Shown: positions 15,196 to 24,345 of the stretch, piece by piece
Layout: each line of letters begins with the position of its first letter
Position numbering within the stretch: the stretch's first letter is position 1
Assembly: GCA_018714245.1 (NCBI GenBank)
Contig: DVNQ01000125.1
Span: 1 to 46,272, forward strand
DNA: 46,272 nt
Direction of reading: 5' to 3'
Source: Candidatus Avilachnospira avicola
GTDB taxonomy: Bacteria > Bacillota > Clostridia > Lachnospirales > Lachnospiraceae
The notes under the pieces: generated by a model
Seen by the model: only the letters and a program-made list of their open reading frames with translations
Told to the model about the DNA's origin: nothing
Database searches by the model: none
Translations under genes and position numbers: made by a program

Positions 15196-15801
15196 GCTGA
15201 GTATGAGCTTATATATCTCCTCCCTGCCCTGTTTGGTCTCAGCAGAAAACTGAAGGAGAAGGTCATCCTCTTCCATGGAAAGAGTCTCCCGTATCAGCTT
15301 TACTGCCTTCGGGATCTCGTTTTTCTTAAGCTTGTCACGCTTTGTGGCAATGACTACCGGATGAAATCCGTTTGCTATGATCCAGTCATACATCAGTACA
15401 TCGTCTGCAGTAGGCTTATGCCGCATGTCGACCAGCAGGAATACGGCCTTAAGCACCATGGAGGACTTCAGATAACGTTCCACCATCTTTCCCCATTTGG
15501 CCTTTACGCTCTCAGAGACCTTTGTAAAACCATAACCGGGAAGGTCAACAAAATACATCTCATCATTTATATTATAGAAATTGACTGTCTGAGTTTTTCC
15601 CGGCGTCTGGGAGGTCCTGGCCAGTGACTTCCTCTGCATCAGTGCATTTATAAGGGAGGATTTTCCCACATTGGATTTTCCGGCGAAGGCAAACTCCGGA
15701 AGCCCGTTCTTCGGAAAAACCGAACTGATGCCGCAAACGGTCTCAAGCTCGGCCTTCCTTATCTTGAGCCCGGGTGCTTCAGCCGATGTTTTCTGCGGCA
15801 T
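15169..15801 (-). CDS. ysxC: Ribosome biogenesis GTP-binding protein YsxC/EngB
   Basis: A 210-residue small GTPase needed for 50S subunit assembly. P-loop FAGKSNVGKSSLINAL (about residues 39-54), switch region TSQTPGKTQTVNFY, G3 FVDLPGYGF, G4 ATKRDKLKK and G5 FSAETKQG are all in order. Start 15801 is chosen because AAAGGAG lies 7 bases upstream; the longer frame from 15843 would overlap clpX. It is the last gene of tig-clpP-clpX-ysxC, 22 bases after clpX. Its 3' end hosts the thrS promoter. Confidence 0.95.
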   Translation of the reverse strand: MPQKTSAEAPGLKIRKAELETVCGISSVFPKNGLPEFAFAGKSNVGKSSLINALMQRKSLARTSQTPGKTQTVNFYNINDEMYFVDLPGYGFTKVSESVKAKWGKMVERYLKSSMVLKAVFLLVDMRHKPTADDVLMYDWIIANGFHPVVIATKRDKLKKNEIPKAVKLIRETLSMEEDDLLLQFSAETKQGREEIYKLILSLTTPSSLL

Positions 15802-15823
15802 GGCTAATCTCCTTTCTTTTCGC

Positions 15824-17122
15824 TCAGGCGATCTCCGGAGCAATATGCTCTATATCGGCGCCCTTGTTTACAGGCTCTATGACATTGTCCTTAAGCCTGA
15901 GCTCAGGCTCCTGAAGATGCTTTACACAGTCGCTGGTGATGATCACTTCCTCGATCTCCGGCCTTGAAGGGATCTCGTACATGATGTCATTCATCACAGA
16001 CTCCATTATGCTCCGAAGACCCCTTGCACCGGTCTTTCTTAGCACCGCCTGGTGAGCCACCTCCCTGACTGCATCATCAGTAAAGGTAAGCTGTACTCCG
16101 TCTATCTCAAAGAGCTTCTGATACTGCCTGATAAGGGCATTTTTCGGCTCCGTCAGTATGCGTACAAGAGAGTCCTCATCCAGGGACTTAAGGGTAACAT
16201 TGATCGGCACCCGTCCTATGAACTCAGGGATAAGTCCGTATTTTATAAGATCCTGGGGCTCGACAAGACTGAGGAGCTCATCTATATCCCTGTCGTTCTT
16301 TTCAACCAGCTTGGCCCCGAAGCCCATACTGCCGTTTGACACACGCTGATCAACAATCTTTTCAAGCCCATCAAAGGCACCGCCGCAGATGAAGAGTATG
16401 TTCGTCGTATCGATCTCCATCATCTCCTGATGGGGATGCTTCCTTCCTCCCTGGGGAGGAACTGAAGCCACGGTTCCCTCCATGATTTTGAGCAGGGCCT
16501 GCTGTACTCCCTCTCCGGAAACGTCTCTTGTGATGGAGACATTTTCAGATTTCTTTGTGATCTTATCTATCTCATCGATGTAAATGATTCCGAGCTCAGC
16601 TCTCTTGATATCCATGTCTGCAGCCTGGATGAGCTTGAGGAGTATGTTCTCCACATCCTCTCCCACATATCCCGCCTCAGTAAGGGAAGTGGCATCAGCT
16701 ATGGCAAATGGCACTCCCAGCATCTTGGCCAGGGACTGGGCAAGATAAGTCTTTCCTGATCCGGTCGGGCCTATCATAAGTATGTTTGATTTCTGCACCT
16801 CTATGTCCTGGATCTTGCCCGTAATACGCTTATAGTGATTGTATACGGCTACGGAAAGGACCTTCTTTGCATCCTCCTGTCCGATGACATAGTTATCAAG
16901 GAACTCCTTGATCTCCCTGGGCTTTGAGAGGTTTATGTCCTGAAGCATCTCATTTTCAGCCTGCCCGTCTGCGGCAAACTCTTCTTCAAGGATCTCAGTG
17001 CAAAGCTCCACGCATTCATCACAGATATATGTGTTGTTAGAACCCGCTATAAGCTTGCGGACCTGTCCCTGGGACTTTCCGCAGAAGCTGCAGCGTACTT
17101 TTCCTGTCATGTTGGATGGCAT
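15824..17122 (-). CDS. clpX: ATP-dependent Clp protease ATP-binding subunit ClpX
   Basis: The AAA+ unfoldase that feeds substrates to ClpP; 432 residues. The N-terminal zinc-binding domain has Cys11, Cys14, Cys34 and Cys37. Walker A is GPTGSGKT, Walker [10 protein letters not shown], the pore loop YVGEDVEN follows Walker A, and sensor motifs sit in [16 protein letters not shown] at 17122 has GAGG about 12 bases upstream; a second Met at position 5 is an alternative. The gene lies 19 bases after clpP. In many Bacillota a lon gene lies between clpX and ysxC; here it does not. Confidence 0.97.
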   Translation of the reverse strand: MPSNMTGKVRCSFCGKSQGQVRKLIAGSNNTYICDECVELCTEILEEEFAADGQAENEMLQDINLSKPREIKEFLDNYVIGQEDAKKVLSVAVYNHYKRITGKIQDIEVQKSNILMIGPTGSGKTYLAQSLAKMLGVPFAIADATSLTEAGYVGEDVENILLKLIQAADMDIKRAELGIIYIDEIDKITKKSENVSITRDVSGEGVQQALLKIMEGTVASVPPQGGRKHPHQEMMEIDTTNILFICGGAFDGLEKIVDQRVSNGSMGFGAKLVEKNDRDIDELLSLVEPQDLIKYGLIPEFIGRVPINVTLKSLDEDSLVRILTEPKNALIRQYQKLFEIDGVQLTFTDDAVREVAHQAVLRKTGARGLRSIMESVMNDIMYEIPSRPEIEEVIITSDCVKHLQEPELRLKDNVIEPVNKGADIEHIAPEIA

Positions 17123-17141
17123 AGATTATATTTACCTCAAA

Positions 17142-17726
17142 TCAATGTTTATCAAGGATACGGTCTACTATACCGTAATTCATGGCTTCCTCAGCAGTCA
17201 GCCAGTTGTCTCTTTCCGTATCGCGGCATACTTCTTCGTAGCTGCGTCCGGTATTTTCCGCAAGGATACGATTGAGCTTTTCCTTGGTCTTTAAGATCTG
17301 CTCCGCAACTATCTGGATCTCCGTAGCCTGCCCCTGGGCACCGCCGCTGGGCTGATGGATCATGATCTCCGCATTGGGAAGGGCTATGCGCTTTCCCTTT
17401 GCTCCTCCGGCAAGAAGAAATGCACCCATGCTGGCTGCCATGCCCACGCAGATGGTGGATACATCGCACTTGATGTAGCGCATGGTATCATAGATAGCCA
17501 TACCGGCAGTCACTGATCCGCCCGGGCTGTTGATGTACAGATTTATGTCCTTGCCGGGATCCTCGGATTCGAGGAAAAGGAGCTGGGCCACCACAAGTGA
17601 GGCAGAGGCATCCGTAACCTCTTCTCCAAGGAAGATGATCCTCTCCTTCAGCAGTCTTGAAAAAATATCATATGAGCGCTCTCCTCTGGAGGTCTGCTCG
17701 ATAACGTAGGGTATGGTGAACGGCAT
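17142..17726 (-). CDS. clpP: ATP-dependent Clp protease proteolytic subunit ClpP
   Basis: A 194-residue serine peptidase that forms the tetradecameric Clp chamber. The catalytic triad is Ser99 ([12 protein letters not shown]), His124 ([13 protein letters not shown]) and Asp173 ([10 protein letters not shown]). Length and motifs match the canonical form, with the [12 protein letters not shown] oxyanion-side strand. AGGAGG lies 7 bases before ATG 17726. It is second in the tig-clpP-clpX-ysxC operon, after an intercistronic hairpin. Confidence 0.97.
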   Translation of the reverse strand: MPFTIPYVIEQTSRGERSYDIFSRLLKERIIFLGEEVTDASASLVVAQLLFLESEDPGKDINLYINSPGGSVTAGMAIYDTMRYIKCDVSTICVGMAASMGAFLLAGGAKGKRIALPNAEIMIHQPSGGAQGQATEIQIVAEQILKTKEKLNRILAENTGRSYEEVCRDTERDNWLTAEEAMNYGIVDRILDKH

Positions 17727-17763
17727 TTTCCTGCCTCCTTTCTTTTATCCAGTCATTCAAGAA

Positions 17764-17786
17764 GTGCTGCCCTCATAAGGCAGCAC
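17764..17786 (-). other. Intercistronic hairpin between tig and clpP
   Basis: A perfect 8-bp stem (17764-17771 with 17779-17786) and 7-base loop directly after tig. The following sequence, TTCTTG, is a poor U-tract, so it probably acts as a partial terminator or mRNA-stability element. Confidence 0.6.
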
Positions 17787-17805
17787 CTTGATTTGTCTTA
17801 TGTCA

Positions 17806-19125
17806 TTACTTTTCGGAAGCTTCTTCCTTAACGGCATCCGTAAGCTTGGCCTCAGCTACGAGGAAATCTATGGCCTCCTGAACGGCCAGGTCTCTCTTAA
17901 GCTGCTCGATCTGATCTCCGATGGCCTCCTTGAAAGCATCCGGCTCCATGCCGTACTGCTTTGCAGCCCTATCGATCTCAGCCTGTACCCTGTCATCGGG
18001 AGCTGATATGCCTTCCTTATCAACTATGGCCTCAAGGGTCAGTCTGGTCCTGATGGTGGTCTCAGCCTGAGGCTTCATATTGTCCTTAATGGACTCTGCT
18101 GTCATGCCTGTGTACTTCATGTACTGATCGAAGTTCATGCCCTGAGATTCAATCCTTCTTCTGAAGTTCTGAGCCATCTGCTCAGCCTCAGTGTCGATCA
18201 TGGCATCAGGTACATCTATCTTTGCGTTGGCTACGACTGCAGCAACCACATTGTTCTCATTCTGCTGAGCTGCCCACTTCTCCTTCCTTTCCTTGATCTC
18301 CTTGCGTACGGAGTCCTTGTACTCGGAGAGCGTTTCAAACTCGGAAACCTCGCTGGCAAAATCATCATCTATCTCAGGAAGCTGTTTTTCCTTGATGGTC
18401 CTTACCTTTACCTTGAAAAGTGCAGGCTTGCCCTTGAGCTCCTCTGCATGATAGTCTTCAGGGAAGGTAACATTTACATCCACCTCTTCTCCTGCCTTGT
18501 GTCCTATGAGCTGATCCTCAAAGCCTTCGATAAAGGAATGGGATCCTATGGTAAGGGGATAATCCTCGCCCTTTCCGCCGGCAAACTCCTTGCCATCCAC
18601 AAATCCGTCAAAGTCTATGTTTACGATATCTCCATCCTTGATCTCTCGGGATTCATCCTCGATGGAAACTATACGGGCATTGCGCTCCTGAGTCCTCTTT
18701 ATCTCAGCATCAACTTCCTCATCGGTTACCTCAGCATCAGCCTTAGCGACCTCAACACCCTTGTACTCCCCAAGCTCTACCTCAGGTTTTACTGCAACTG
18801 TAGCAGTGTACACAAGGTCCTGTCCCTTTTCAATCTTCTCTACTGAGATCTCAGGGCGGCTTGCGATCTCAAGTCCGGACTCCCTGCATGCCTCGGGATA
18901 AGTACGGTCAAGGATTATGTCAACTGCCTCTTCATAGAAGATAGCTGCGCCATACATCTTTTCTATCATGGCCTTGGGAGCATGGCCCTTACGGAAACCG
19001 GGTATGCTTATCCTGTTTTTCTGTCTGTTATAGGCCTCAACGGTAGCCTTGTCAAAGTCCTCAGAGGGAACAGTGACAGTCATCTTAGCCATATTCTTTT
19101 CAAGCTTTTCTACCTGTACGTTCAT
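17806..19125 (-). CDS. tig: Trigger factor
   Basis: The ribosome-bound chaperone and peptidyl-prolyl isomerase; 439 residues. The N-terminal ribosome-binding domain has the signature IPGFRKGHAPKAMIEKMYG near residues 42-60. A central FKBP-type PPIase domain follows (IKDGDIVNIDFDGFVDGKEF through FPEDYHAEELKGKPALF), and then the long helical C-terminal domain ending in acidic and basic residues (KEEASEK). AGGAG lies 7 bases before ATG 19125. First gene of the tig-clpP-clpX-ysxC operon. Confidence 0.96.
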   Translation of the reverse strand: MNVQVEKLEKNMAKMTVTVPSEDFDKATVEAYNRQKNRISIPGFRKGHAPKAMIEKMYGAAIFYEEAVDIILDRTYPEACRESGLEIASRPEISVEKIEKGQDLVYTATVAVKPEVELGEYKGVEVAKADAEVTDEEVDAEIKRTQERNARIVSIEDESREIKDGDIVNIDFDGFVDGKEFAGGKGEDYPLTIGSHSFIEGFEDQLIGHKAGEEVDVNVTFPEDYHAEELKGKPALFKVKVRTIKEKQLPEIDDDFASEVSEFETLSEYKDSVRKEIKERKEKWAAQQNENNVVAAVVANAKIDVPDAMIDTEAEQMAQNFRRRIESQGMNFDQYMKYTGMTAESIKDNMKPQAETTIRTRLTLEAIVDKEGISAPDDRVQAEIDRAAKQYGMEPDAFKEAIGDQIEQLKRDLAVQEAIDFLVAEAKLTDAVKEEASEK

Positions 19126-19176
19126 GATATCGCTCCTAATCTATACTTTCAAATATGTAGTCAAAATCAATCATAG

Positions 19177-19205
19177 ATTCTAACACAAAACTAAAGGCCT
19201 TGCAA
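19177..19205 (-). promoter_or_regulatory. Promoter of the tig operon
   Basis: TTGCAA (19200-19205) and TAGAAT (19177-19182) on the minus strand are 17 bases apart. The region also contains paired GGCCTT/AAGGCC repeats followed by TTTAGTTTT, which could terminate the upstream gene at 19222. Confidence 0.75.
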
Positions 19206-19221
19206 GCCATTACAAAGGCCC

Positions 19222-19680
19222 TTATGGAATATCCAGAGAAAACTTTGCATGAAGCACGATATCATTGCCGACAGTATCAGTCTGGAAATCCCAGCGATAT
19301 CCGTTTTCCAGATACCAGCCTTCAAATTTATAACCGGGAAGTTCAGGTTCCGAAGGTTCCGTGACCTTCTTTCCATATCCGACATCCTGAGTTTCGATCT
19401 CCATCCCGGGAATATCGGTCTCAAACCTGACCTCATATCCCCCGTCCCTTGAGAAAAATATCATTATGACTATGATACAGATTATGAGGATGGCAATAAA
19501 TCCATCCAGGAGATGCAGGCTGATCCTCTTTTTGTCTCCATATATCCCAAGGCCGAAGCCTCGCTTACTTTTCTGGATCTCCTCGTCCGTACTGGGAAGC
19601 TTCTTGGCGGCATCAGCAATCTCCGGAAGGTCTCTCTCCTGTTCCGGCAGGTTCTTTTTTTCAATATCTTCGTTCTGCAA
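19222..19680 (-). CDS. Small membrane-anchored protein with an InlB-type (Listeria-Bacteroides) repeat
   Basis: A 152-residue protein of unknown function. Residues 1-55 are charged and predicted cytoplasmic, 57-77 form one strong transmembrane helix (LLDGFIAILIICIIVIMIFF), and 82-146 resemble one InlB B-repeat: VRFETDIPG, then LPGYKFEGWYLENGYRWDF, then IVLHAKF. Orientation is probably type II with the repeat outside. The start is a TTG at 19680, supported by AAGGAG 6 bases upstream; no ATG lies nearby. It sits between the mgl terminator and the tig promoter and may be transcribed by read-through from mgl, since no clear promoter was seen. Confidence 0.75.
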   Translation of the reverse strand: MQNEDIEKKNLPEQERDLPEIADAAKKLPSTDEEIQKSKRGFGLGIYGDKKRISLHLLDGFIAILIICIIVIMIFFSRDGGYEVRFETDIPGMEIETQDVGYGKKVTEPSEPELPGYKFEGWYLENGYRWDFQTDTVGNDIVLHAKFSLDIP

Positions 19681-19694
19681 ATATTACTCCTTAG

Positions 19695-19726
19695 AAAACG
19701 ATGGGAAGCTTTGGCACTCCCCATCG
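19695..19726 (-). terminator. Intrinsic terminator after mglC
   Basis: CGATGGG/CCCATCG (19720-19726 and 19699-19705) forms a 7-bp stem with a 14-base loop, followed by TTTTC on the minus strand. It lies 34 bases after the mglC stop and just before the TTG start of the next gene. Confidence 0.7.
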
Positions 19727-19759
19727 TGAAATCAGACAACTTATAAGTTTTTCAGTCCA

Positions 19760-20824
19760 TTACTTACGTACAAGGTACTTACGCATATCGATGGAACATG
19801 CAACAAGGATGATGCATCCCTTTATGATATACTGCATGTTCTGGTTGATAGCCAGGAACTGAAGGGCAACGAAGATGATCCTCAGAAGGAATACACCAAG
19901 CACTATGCCTGAGATCTTTCCGGTACCACCTACGAAGGATACTCCTCCGATAACGCAGGCAGCTATGGCATCTGACTCATAGTTCTGTCCTGTGGTTGCT
20001 GAGTTAGAACCTATACGTGAGGACTCGATGAATCCGGTAAGTCCGTACATGGCACCTGCAAGTGTATGAACTCCGATGATGGTCTTCATGACATTGACAC
20101 CGGATACATTAGCTGCCTCAGGGTTTGAACCGACTGCAAACATGTTCTTACCAAAGGATGTCTTGTTCCATACTACCCACATGATGACCGTTATGATCAG
20201 AGCAAATATGATGTAGTTGGGTATGGTGGCATTTCCGATCTTAGGAAGCACTGTTCCCTTTACAAAGTTATTGAAGCCCTCATCAAGGCCTGAAAGAGGC
20301 TGTCCGTTATTGCCATTGATGGTAAGGAATATCAGCAGCAGGCCATAAACGATAAGCTGGGTAGCCAGCGTAACGATGAAGGGATGCAGGCTGAACTTTG
20401 CTACGAAGAATCCGTTTACGAATCCAACAACACCGCCGACCAGCAGCACAAGAAGGATAACCAGCGGAACGGGAACGGGGCCGATGTTCGGAAACATCTT
20501 TGAAGCATAGTCAACAGACTGCTCCAGGGCTCCGGTGATACAAGCCGTAAGTCCAACGATACGTCCTGCGGAAAGGTCGGTACCTGTAAGTACGATACAT
20601 CCGGCAATACCAAGAGCTATGGGCAGGTTAGCTGCGGAAAGGCTTATGATATTGATAATAGAACCGGATGATATGAACATGTGGTTCTGAGTATAGGTGT
20701 AAATAACAGCTATTACAAGCAGTATATACAGCGCATTGTTTATAAGTGAGTCCTTGATGTAAGCCTTCTTTTCCTTGGCATCAAGCGACTGATAATGAGC
20801 TATCTTTGACTGTAGTCCTTTCAT
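19760..20824 (-). CDS. mglC: Galactose/methyl-galactoside-type sugar ABC transporter permease
   Basis: A 354-residue permease of the ribose/galactose (CUT2) class with about ten hydrophobic segments. Family motifs include GTDLSAGRIVGLTACI, GFVNGFFVAKFSLHPFIVTLAT, the cytoplasmic ATPase-contact loop FGKNMFAVGSNPEAANVSGVNV, and CVIGGVSFVGGTGKISG. The N-terminal soluble segment (about 30 residues, LDAKEKKAYIKD) is typical of clostridial MglC. AAGGGGG precedes the ATG at 20824. Last gene of mglB-mglA-mglC, 12 bases after mglA. Galactose is the likely but unproven substrate. Confidence 0.93.
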   Translation of the reverse strand: MKGLQSKIAHYQSLDAKEKKAYIKDSLINNALYILLVIAVIYTYTQNHMFISSGSIINIISLSAANLPIALGIAGCIVLTGTDLSAGRIVGLTACITGALEQSVDYASKMFPNIGPVPVPLVILLVLLVGGVVGFVNGFFVAKFSLHPFIVTLATQLIVYGLLLIFLTINGNNGQPLSGLDEGFNNFVKGTVLPKIGNATIPNYIIFALIITVIMWVVWNKTSFGKNMFAVGSNPEAANVSGVNVMKTIIGVHTLAGAMYGLTGFIESSRIGSNSATTGQNYESDAIAACVIGGVSFVGGTGKISGIVLGVFLLRIIFVALQFLAINQNMQYIIKGCIILVACSIDMRKYLVRK

Positions 20825-20836
20825 TTCGAGTCCCCC

Positions 20837-22336
20837 TTATACATATTTGGCGGCAAGAGTCATGATCTCTTCCTGAGTGGTCGTCTTGGCATCTACCTCT
20901 CCGGCAAGCCTTCCGCCTGACATAACGAGTATCCTGTCACATACGCCCAAAAGCTCGGGCATCTCGGAGGATACCATGATGACTACCTTGTCCTGCTTTG
21001 CAAGATCGATGATGAGCTGATATATCTCATACTTTGCTCCTACGTCGATACCTCTTGTAGGCTCGTCAAGAAGCAGTACCTCAGGCTCCGTAAGAAGCCA
21101 TCTTGCAAGGATGACCTTCTGCTGATTGCCTCCGGAAAGAGACCTGATCTGTGTCTCCTGGGTAGGTGTCTTGGTACGCAGTTTGTCGATATATTCCTGA
21201 GTATCCTTTGCCATATCCTTGTTGACCAGCAGATGGAACTTGTTTTTATATTTGTTGAGGTTGGAGATAACGGTGTTCTCACGGATATTAAGTATGCTGA
21301 ATATACCGGTGGCACGTCTCTCCTCTGTCAGAAGGGCAAAGCCGTTCTTTATCGACTCTCCGGAGTTGCGGTTCTTGCACTCCTTGCCGTTAAGCTTTAT
21401 GGTGCCTGACTTTCTTGTGGCAACTCCAAATATGTTTTCCAGGGTCTCAGTCCTTCCTGAGCCGTCCAGTCCTGCAATACCGAGGATCTCTCCCTTTCTT
21501 GCAGTAAATGAAACATCCTTGAGAAGTGAATACTGAGCTGTAAGGTTGTTGACCTCAAGAGCCACATCACCGGGCTTATTGTCCTTGGGCGGGAACTGAT
21601 TGCCAAGCTCACGTCCGACCATAAGCTTTATGATGCGTTCCATGGTCATCTCCTTTGCGGGCTCCGTAGCGATCCAGGTACCATCACGCATTACCGTGAT
21701 CTCATCGGATATACGGAGAATCTCCGCCATCTTATGTGAAATGTAAATGATGCCGCAGCCCTGATCCCTGAGCATATTGATGATCTCGAAAAGATGATCT
21801 ACCTCTTTCTCGGTAAGTGAGGAGGTGGGCTCATCGAATACGATGACCTTTGAATTGTAGGATACTGCCTTAGCGATCTCAAGCATCTGCCTCTGCGATA
21901 CCGGCAGGGTGCTCATGGTCCTGAGCGGATCCACGTCAATGCCCAGCTTTTCAAACAGAGCCTTGGTATCGACATACATCTTATGTTCGTCTATCAATCC
22001 GCCTTTTTTTGGAAAGCGCCCAAGCCAAAGGTTATCCATGACATTGCGCTTAAGAGCCTGGTTAAGCTCCTGATGCACCATCGCAACTCCATTTTCCAGC
22101 GCTTCTTTTGAGGTCTTGAAATTGACTTCCTGACCTTCCAGATAAATATGGCCGCTGTCTTTCTTGTAGACACCGAAAAGGCACTTCATGAGGGTAGATT
22201 TTCCGGCTCCGTTCTCTCCCATCAGGGCATGAACGGTTCCTCTCTTTACTTCGAGATGTACCTTGTCGAGGGCCTTGACGCCGGGAAATTCTTTTGTGAT
22301 GTCGACCATTCTTAATAAAACATCATCCTGTGCCAT
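20837..22336 (-). CDS. mglA: Galactose/methyl-galactoside-type sugar ABC transporter ATP-binding protein
   Basis: A 499-residue protein with two fused ABC domains. The first has an intact Walker A (GENGAGKST), signature [15 protein letters not shown] and Walker [12 protein letters not shown]. The second has a degenerate P-loop ([11 protein letters not shown], Lys replaced by Arg), signature [15 protein letters not shown] and Walker [15 protein letters not shown]. This asymmetry is normal for CUT2 transporters (RbsA/MglA). ATG 22336 follows GGGGG by 6 bases. The upstream binding-protein gene is separated by a strong hairpin. Confidence 0.94.
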   Translation of the reverse strand: MAQDDVLLRMVDITKEFPGVKALDKVHLEVKRGTVHALMGENGAGKSTLMKCLFGVYKKDSGHIYLEGQEVNFKTSKEALENGVAMVHQELNQALKRNVMDNLWLGRFPKKGGLIDEHKMYVDTKALFEKLGIDVDPLRTMSTLPVSQRQMLEIAKAVSYNSKVIVFDEPTSSLTEKEVDHLFEIINMLRDQGCGIIYISHKMAEILRISDEITVMRDGTWIATEPAKEMTMERIIKLMVGRELGNQFPPKDNKPGDVALEVNNLTAQYSLLKDVSFTARKGEILGIAGLDGSGRTETLENIFGVATRKSGTIKLNGKECKNRNSGESIKNGFALLTEERRATGIFSILNIRENTVISNLNKYKNKFHLLVNKDMAKDTQEYIDKLRTKTPTQETQIRSLSGGNQQKVILARWLLTEPEVLLLDEPTRGIDVGAKYEIYQLIIDLAKQDKVVIMVSSEMPELLGVCDRILVMSGGRLAGEVDAKTTTQEEIMTLAAKYV

Positions 22337-22360
22337 ACGTTTCCCCCTTAAAACTACTTA

Positions 22361-22391
22361 AAAATATAGCTGCTGCTTGCGCAGCAGCTAT
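22361..22391 (-). terminator. Hairpin between mglB and mglA (attenuating terminator)
   Basis: A perfect 11-bp stem (22366-22376 with 22381-22391) with a 4-base loop, followed on the minus strand by ATTTTTAAG. It follows mglB by about 25 bases and probably terminates a share of transcripts so that the binding protein exceeds the membrane components. Confidence 0.75.
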
Positions 22392-22416
22392 ATGCTTTAC
22401 AATATGATCTTGCTTA

Positions 22417-23619
22417 TCAGCCGTTGTACTCGCCGTAAGGGATGTAGATCTTGTTGGCTACGTTCTCAGAGATAACGAAGCTGTCGGTTCCATCCATAAG
22501 GGCCTTGCCGGCACCAACATTCTCAGTAAGGAATGCGATGCAGTCAGCCATACCCTGTGCATCCTGCATGATGGTACCAACCATCTTGCCGTCAGCGATG
22601 AGCTGCTTAGCTGCGTCTGTAGCATCAACACCGAATACGGGGATCATGGTGCTGTCCTCGGTTCCGAGGTTGTAACCCTGATCGTTAAGAGCTGAGATAG
22701 CTCCCTCTGCCATACCGTCGTTGTTGCAGATAACGAGCTCGATCATGTTGCCGTTAGCCTCATTGTACTGGCTGAGGTTGGTGGTCATGTACTCGTTTGC
22801 AGCCTGTGCGGACCAGTTACCGTTTGCATCAACCTGATACTTATCAGTGTTGGAAGCATCGAAGTAAACAAGCTCAGGCTTTCCAGCCTCGGTAAGAACT
22901 GCGTTGGCATCCTCTACTGCGTACTGAGTACGATAGATAGCCTCTGCATTACCAAGCTGTCCCATGAACATAGCGTAGGAGATCTGTCCGTCACCGTTAA
23001 GATCTACTGCATCATAGTTCTCTACAAGATAGTTACCGATCATCTGACCCTGCATGTGTCCAGCCTCAGGAGCATCGGTTCCTACGAATGCACACTTGTC
23101 ATAGCTGCCAAGTACTGCGCCCTCGTTTGCATCATCCTCAACAGCTCTGTTGAAGAAGATAACGGGGATGTCAGCTGTCCTAGCCATCTCTACAACTGCA
23201 GAAGAAGCATCAACTGATCCGGAAGTAACGATGTTTACGATAAGAAGGTTAGCTCCGGTAGTGATAGCCGTATTGATCTGCTCGTTCTGAGTAGTCTGGC
23301 TGGAGTTGGAATCATAATCCTGATACTTGATGCCTGCTGCATCAAAAGCAGCATCAAGAGCGGTACGTACTGATGAAATGTAGGTATCAGCGTAGGTGTA
23401 GTAGAATACTGCAACGTTGAGGTCAACTGCCTCTCCTGCTGCCTCCTCTACTGCTTCGGTAACTGCCTCTGCCTCTTCCTCAGCAGCCTCTTCAGCTGCC
23501 TCTGTTGCTGCCTCGGTAGCTGCTGCGGTAGTCTCTTCCTTAGAACCTCCGCAGGCTGCCATTGAAAGTACCATAGCTGAAGCAAGGGCTACAGCCAATA
23601 CTTTTTTGAACAGTCTCAT
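22417..23619 (-). CDS. mglB: Galactose/sugar ABC transporter substrate-binding lipoprotein
   Basis: A 400-residue lipoprotein of the Peripla_BP_4 family. The signal peptide (MRLFKKVLAVALASAMVLSM) ends with lipobox MAAC, Cys23. A linker of about 35 Ala/Glu/Thr-rich residues follows, then a sugar-binding fold starting at DLNVAVFYYTYADTY. Galactose-binding-protein-like features are VIFFNRAVE, the calcium-loop-like DLNGDGQISY and VICNNDGMAEGAISAL, and VFGVDATDAAKQLI. The start at 23619 is chosen because GGGAGGA lies 9 bases upstream; the ATG at 23637 overlaps that site. First gene of the mgl operon. Confidence 0.92.
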   Translation of the reverse strand: MRLFKKVLAVALASAMVLSMAACGGSKEETTAAATEAATEAAEEAAEEEAEAVTEAVEEAAGEAVDLNVAVFYYTYADTYISSVRTALDAAFDAAGIKYQDYDSNSSQTTQNEQINTAITTGANLLIVNIVTSGSVDASSAVVEMARTADIPVIFFNRAVEDDANEGAVLGSYDKCAFVGTDAPEAGHMQGQMIGNYLVENYDAVDLNGDGQISYAMFMGQLGNAEAIYRTQYAVEDANAVLTEAGKPELVYFDASNTDKYQVDANGNWSAQAANEYMTTNLSQYNEANGNMIELVICNNDGMAEGAISALNDQGYNLGTEDSTMIPVFGVDATDAAKQLIADGKMVGTIMQDAQGMADCIAFLTENVGAGKALMDGTDSFVISENVANKIYIPYGEYNG

Positions 23620-23672
23620 GTTAATAGTTCCTCCCATTAAAAAATTAGTCAGTTTTCACAACTGATAGCATC

Positions 23673-23701
23673 ATTATATACTGTTTTGCTTAAAATATCC
23701 A
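23673..23701 (-). promoter_or_regulatory. Promoter of the mgl operon
   Basis: TATAAT (23673-23678) on the minus strand with TGGATA (23696-23701) 17 bases upstream. The -10 is perfect, the -35 weak, which would fit an activator- or repressor-controlled promoter. Confidence 0.7.
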
Positions 23702-23738
23702 TAGGAAAAAGAGACTTATTTATTTTTTTAACAATCTC

Positions 23739-23752
23739 TTAACATATGTTAA
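23739..23752. promoter_or_regulatory. Palindrome TTAACATATGTTAA upstream of mglB
   Basis: A perfect 14-base palindrome about 38 bases upstream of the mgl -35, with a further TTGTTAA-like half-site next to it. It could be an operator for the mgl operon; no regulator gene is adjacent. Confidence 0.4.
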
Positions 23753-23760
23753 TCCAGCCA

Positions 23761-24216
23761 TCAGGATCGGGAAAGCCAGGAATTTTTATATTCCTCGCGC
23801 AGGCTGACGTCTTCGCCGAACCAGGAAGGTGCCATGAAGCTCCCGGCTTCCTCTTCTGAGGAAAATTCCACCTCGGCAGTAATAAGCCCCTCATGATCCC
23901 CCTTATATATGTCAAGCTCGATCACATGTCCCTCCTGATCTCCCGTCGGGATGAAATAACGCTGCTTTACGATAAGCTTTCCGTCACATTTTCTGATCAG
24001 TTTCTCGAAGGCATCTTTCGTAAGTGGCATATTGTATTCCTCCCGTTTCAGAAGTCCCTCTCCCTTATAGGTAAGGACATATCTGTCTCCTTCCTTCCTG
24101 ACACGGACCACAGGAGAAGTACACAGGTAGCCCTGTATGTATTTTTCGTTAGGATATCGGCTGATATCCTCCGGAAGCTCTTTTACGAGCCATTTCCTTT
24201 CTATCTCGACCCCCAC
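23761..24216 (-). CDS. CYTH domain protein (probable inorganic triphosphatase)
   Basis: A 151-residue protein consisting of one CYTH domain. The defining ExExK motif is at the N-terminus (EIERKWLV), followed by QGYLC, VVRVRKEGDRYVLTYKGEG, EEYNMPL, VKQRYFIP, HVIELDIYKGDHEGLITAEVEF and the closing REEYKNSWL. Alternating charged residues line the predicted beta tunnel that binds metal-triphosphate. Related bacterial proteins hydrolyse inorganic triphosphate, but the natural substrate here is unknown. The start is GTG at 24216, with AAAGGAG 6 bases upstream. It stands alone between the rpsA terminator and the mgl promoter. Confidence 0.88.
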   Translation of the reverse strand: MGVEIERKWLVKELPEDISRYPNEKYIQGYLCTSPVVRVRKEGDRYVLTYKGEGLLKREEYNMPLTKDAFEKLIRKCDGKLIVKQRYFIPTGDQEGHVIELDIYKGDHEGLITAEVEFSSEEEAGSFMAPSWFGEDVSLREEYKNSWLSRS

Positions 24217-24275
24217 CTTCTGCTCCTTTCACAACTGTCACATCCTTATGAAGTACTATATAAGTGATCTGAAAT

Positions 24276-24314
24276 AAAAAACGCCTTCCGTGATCTTTCA
24301 TATCACGAAAGGCG
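24276..24314 (-). terminator. Intrinsic terminator after the S1 gene
   Basis: A 13-bp stem with one G.U pair (24282-24294 with 24302-24314), 7-base loop, then six T on the minus strand (24276-24281). It closes the UPF0237-UPF0210-cmk-ispH-S1 transcript. Confidence 0.9.
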
Positions 24315-24345
24315 CTGATCATGTCAATCTGCTGATACTCAGAGA

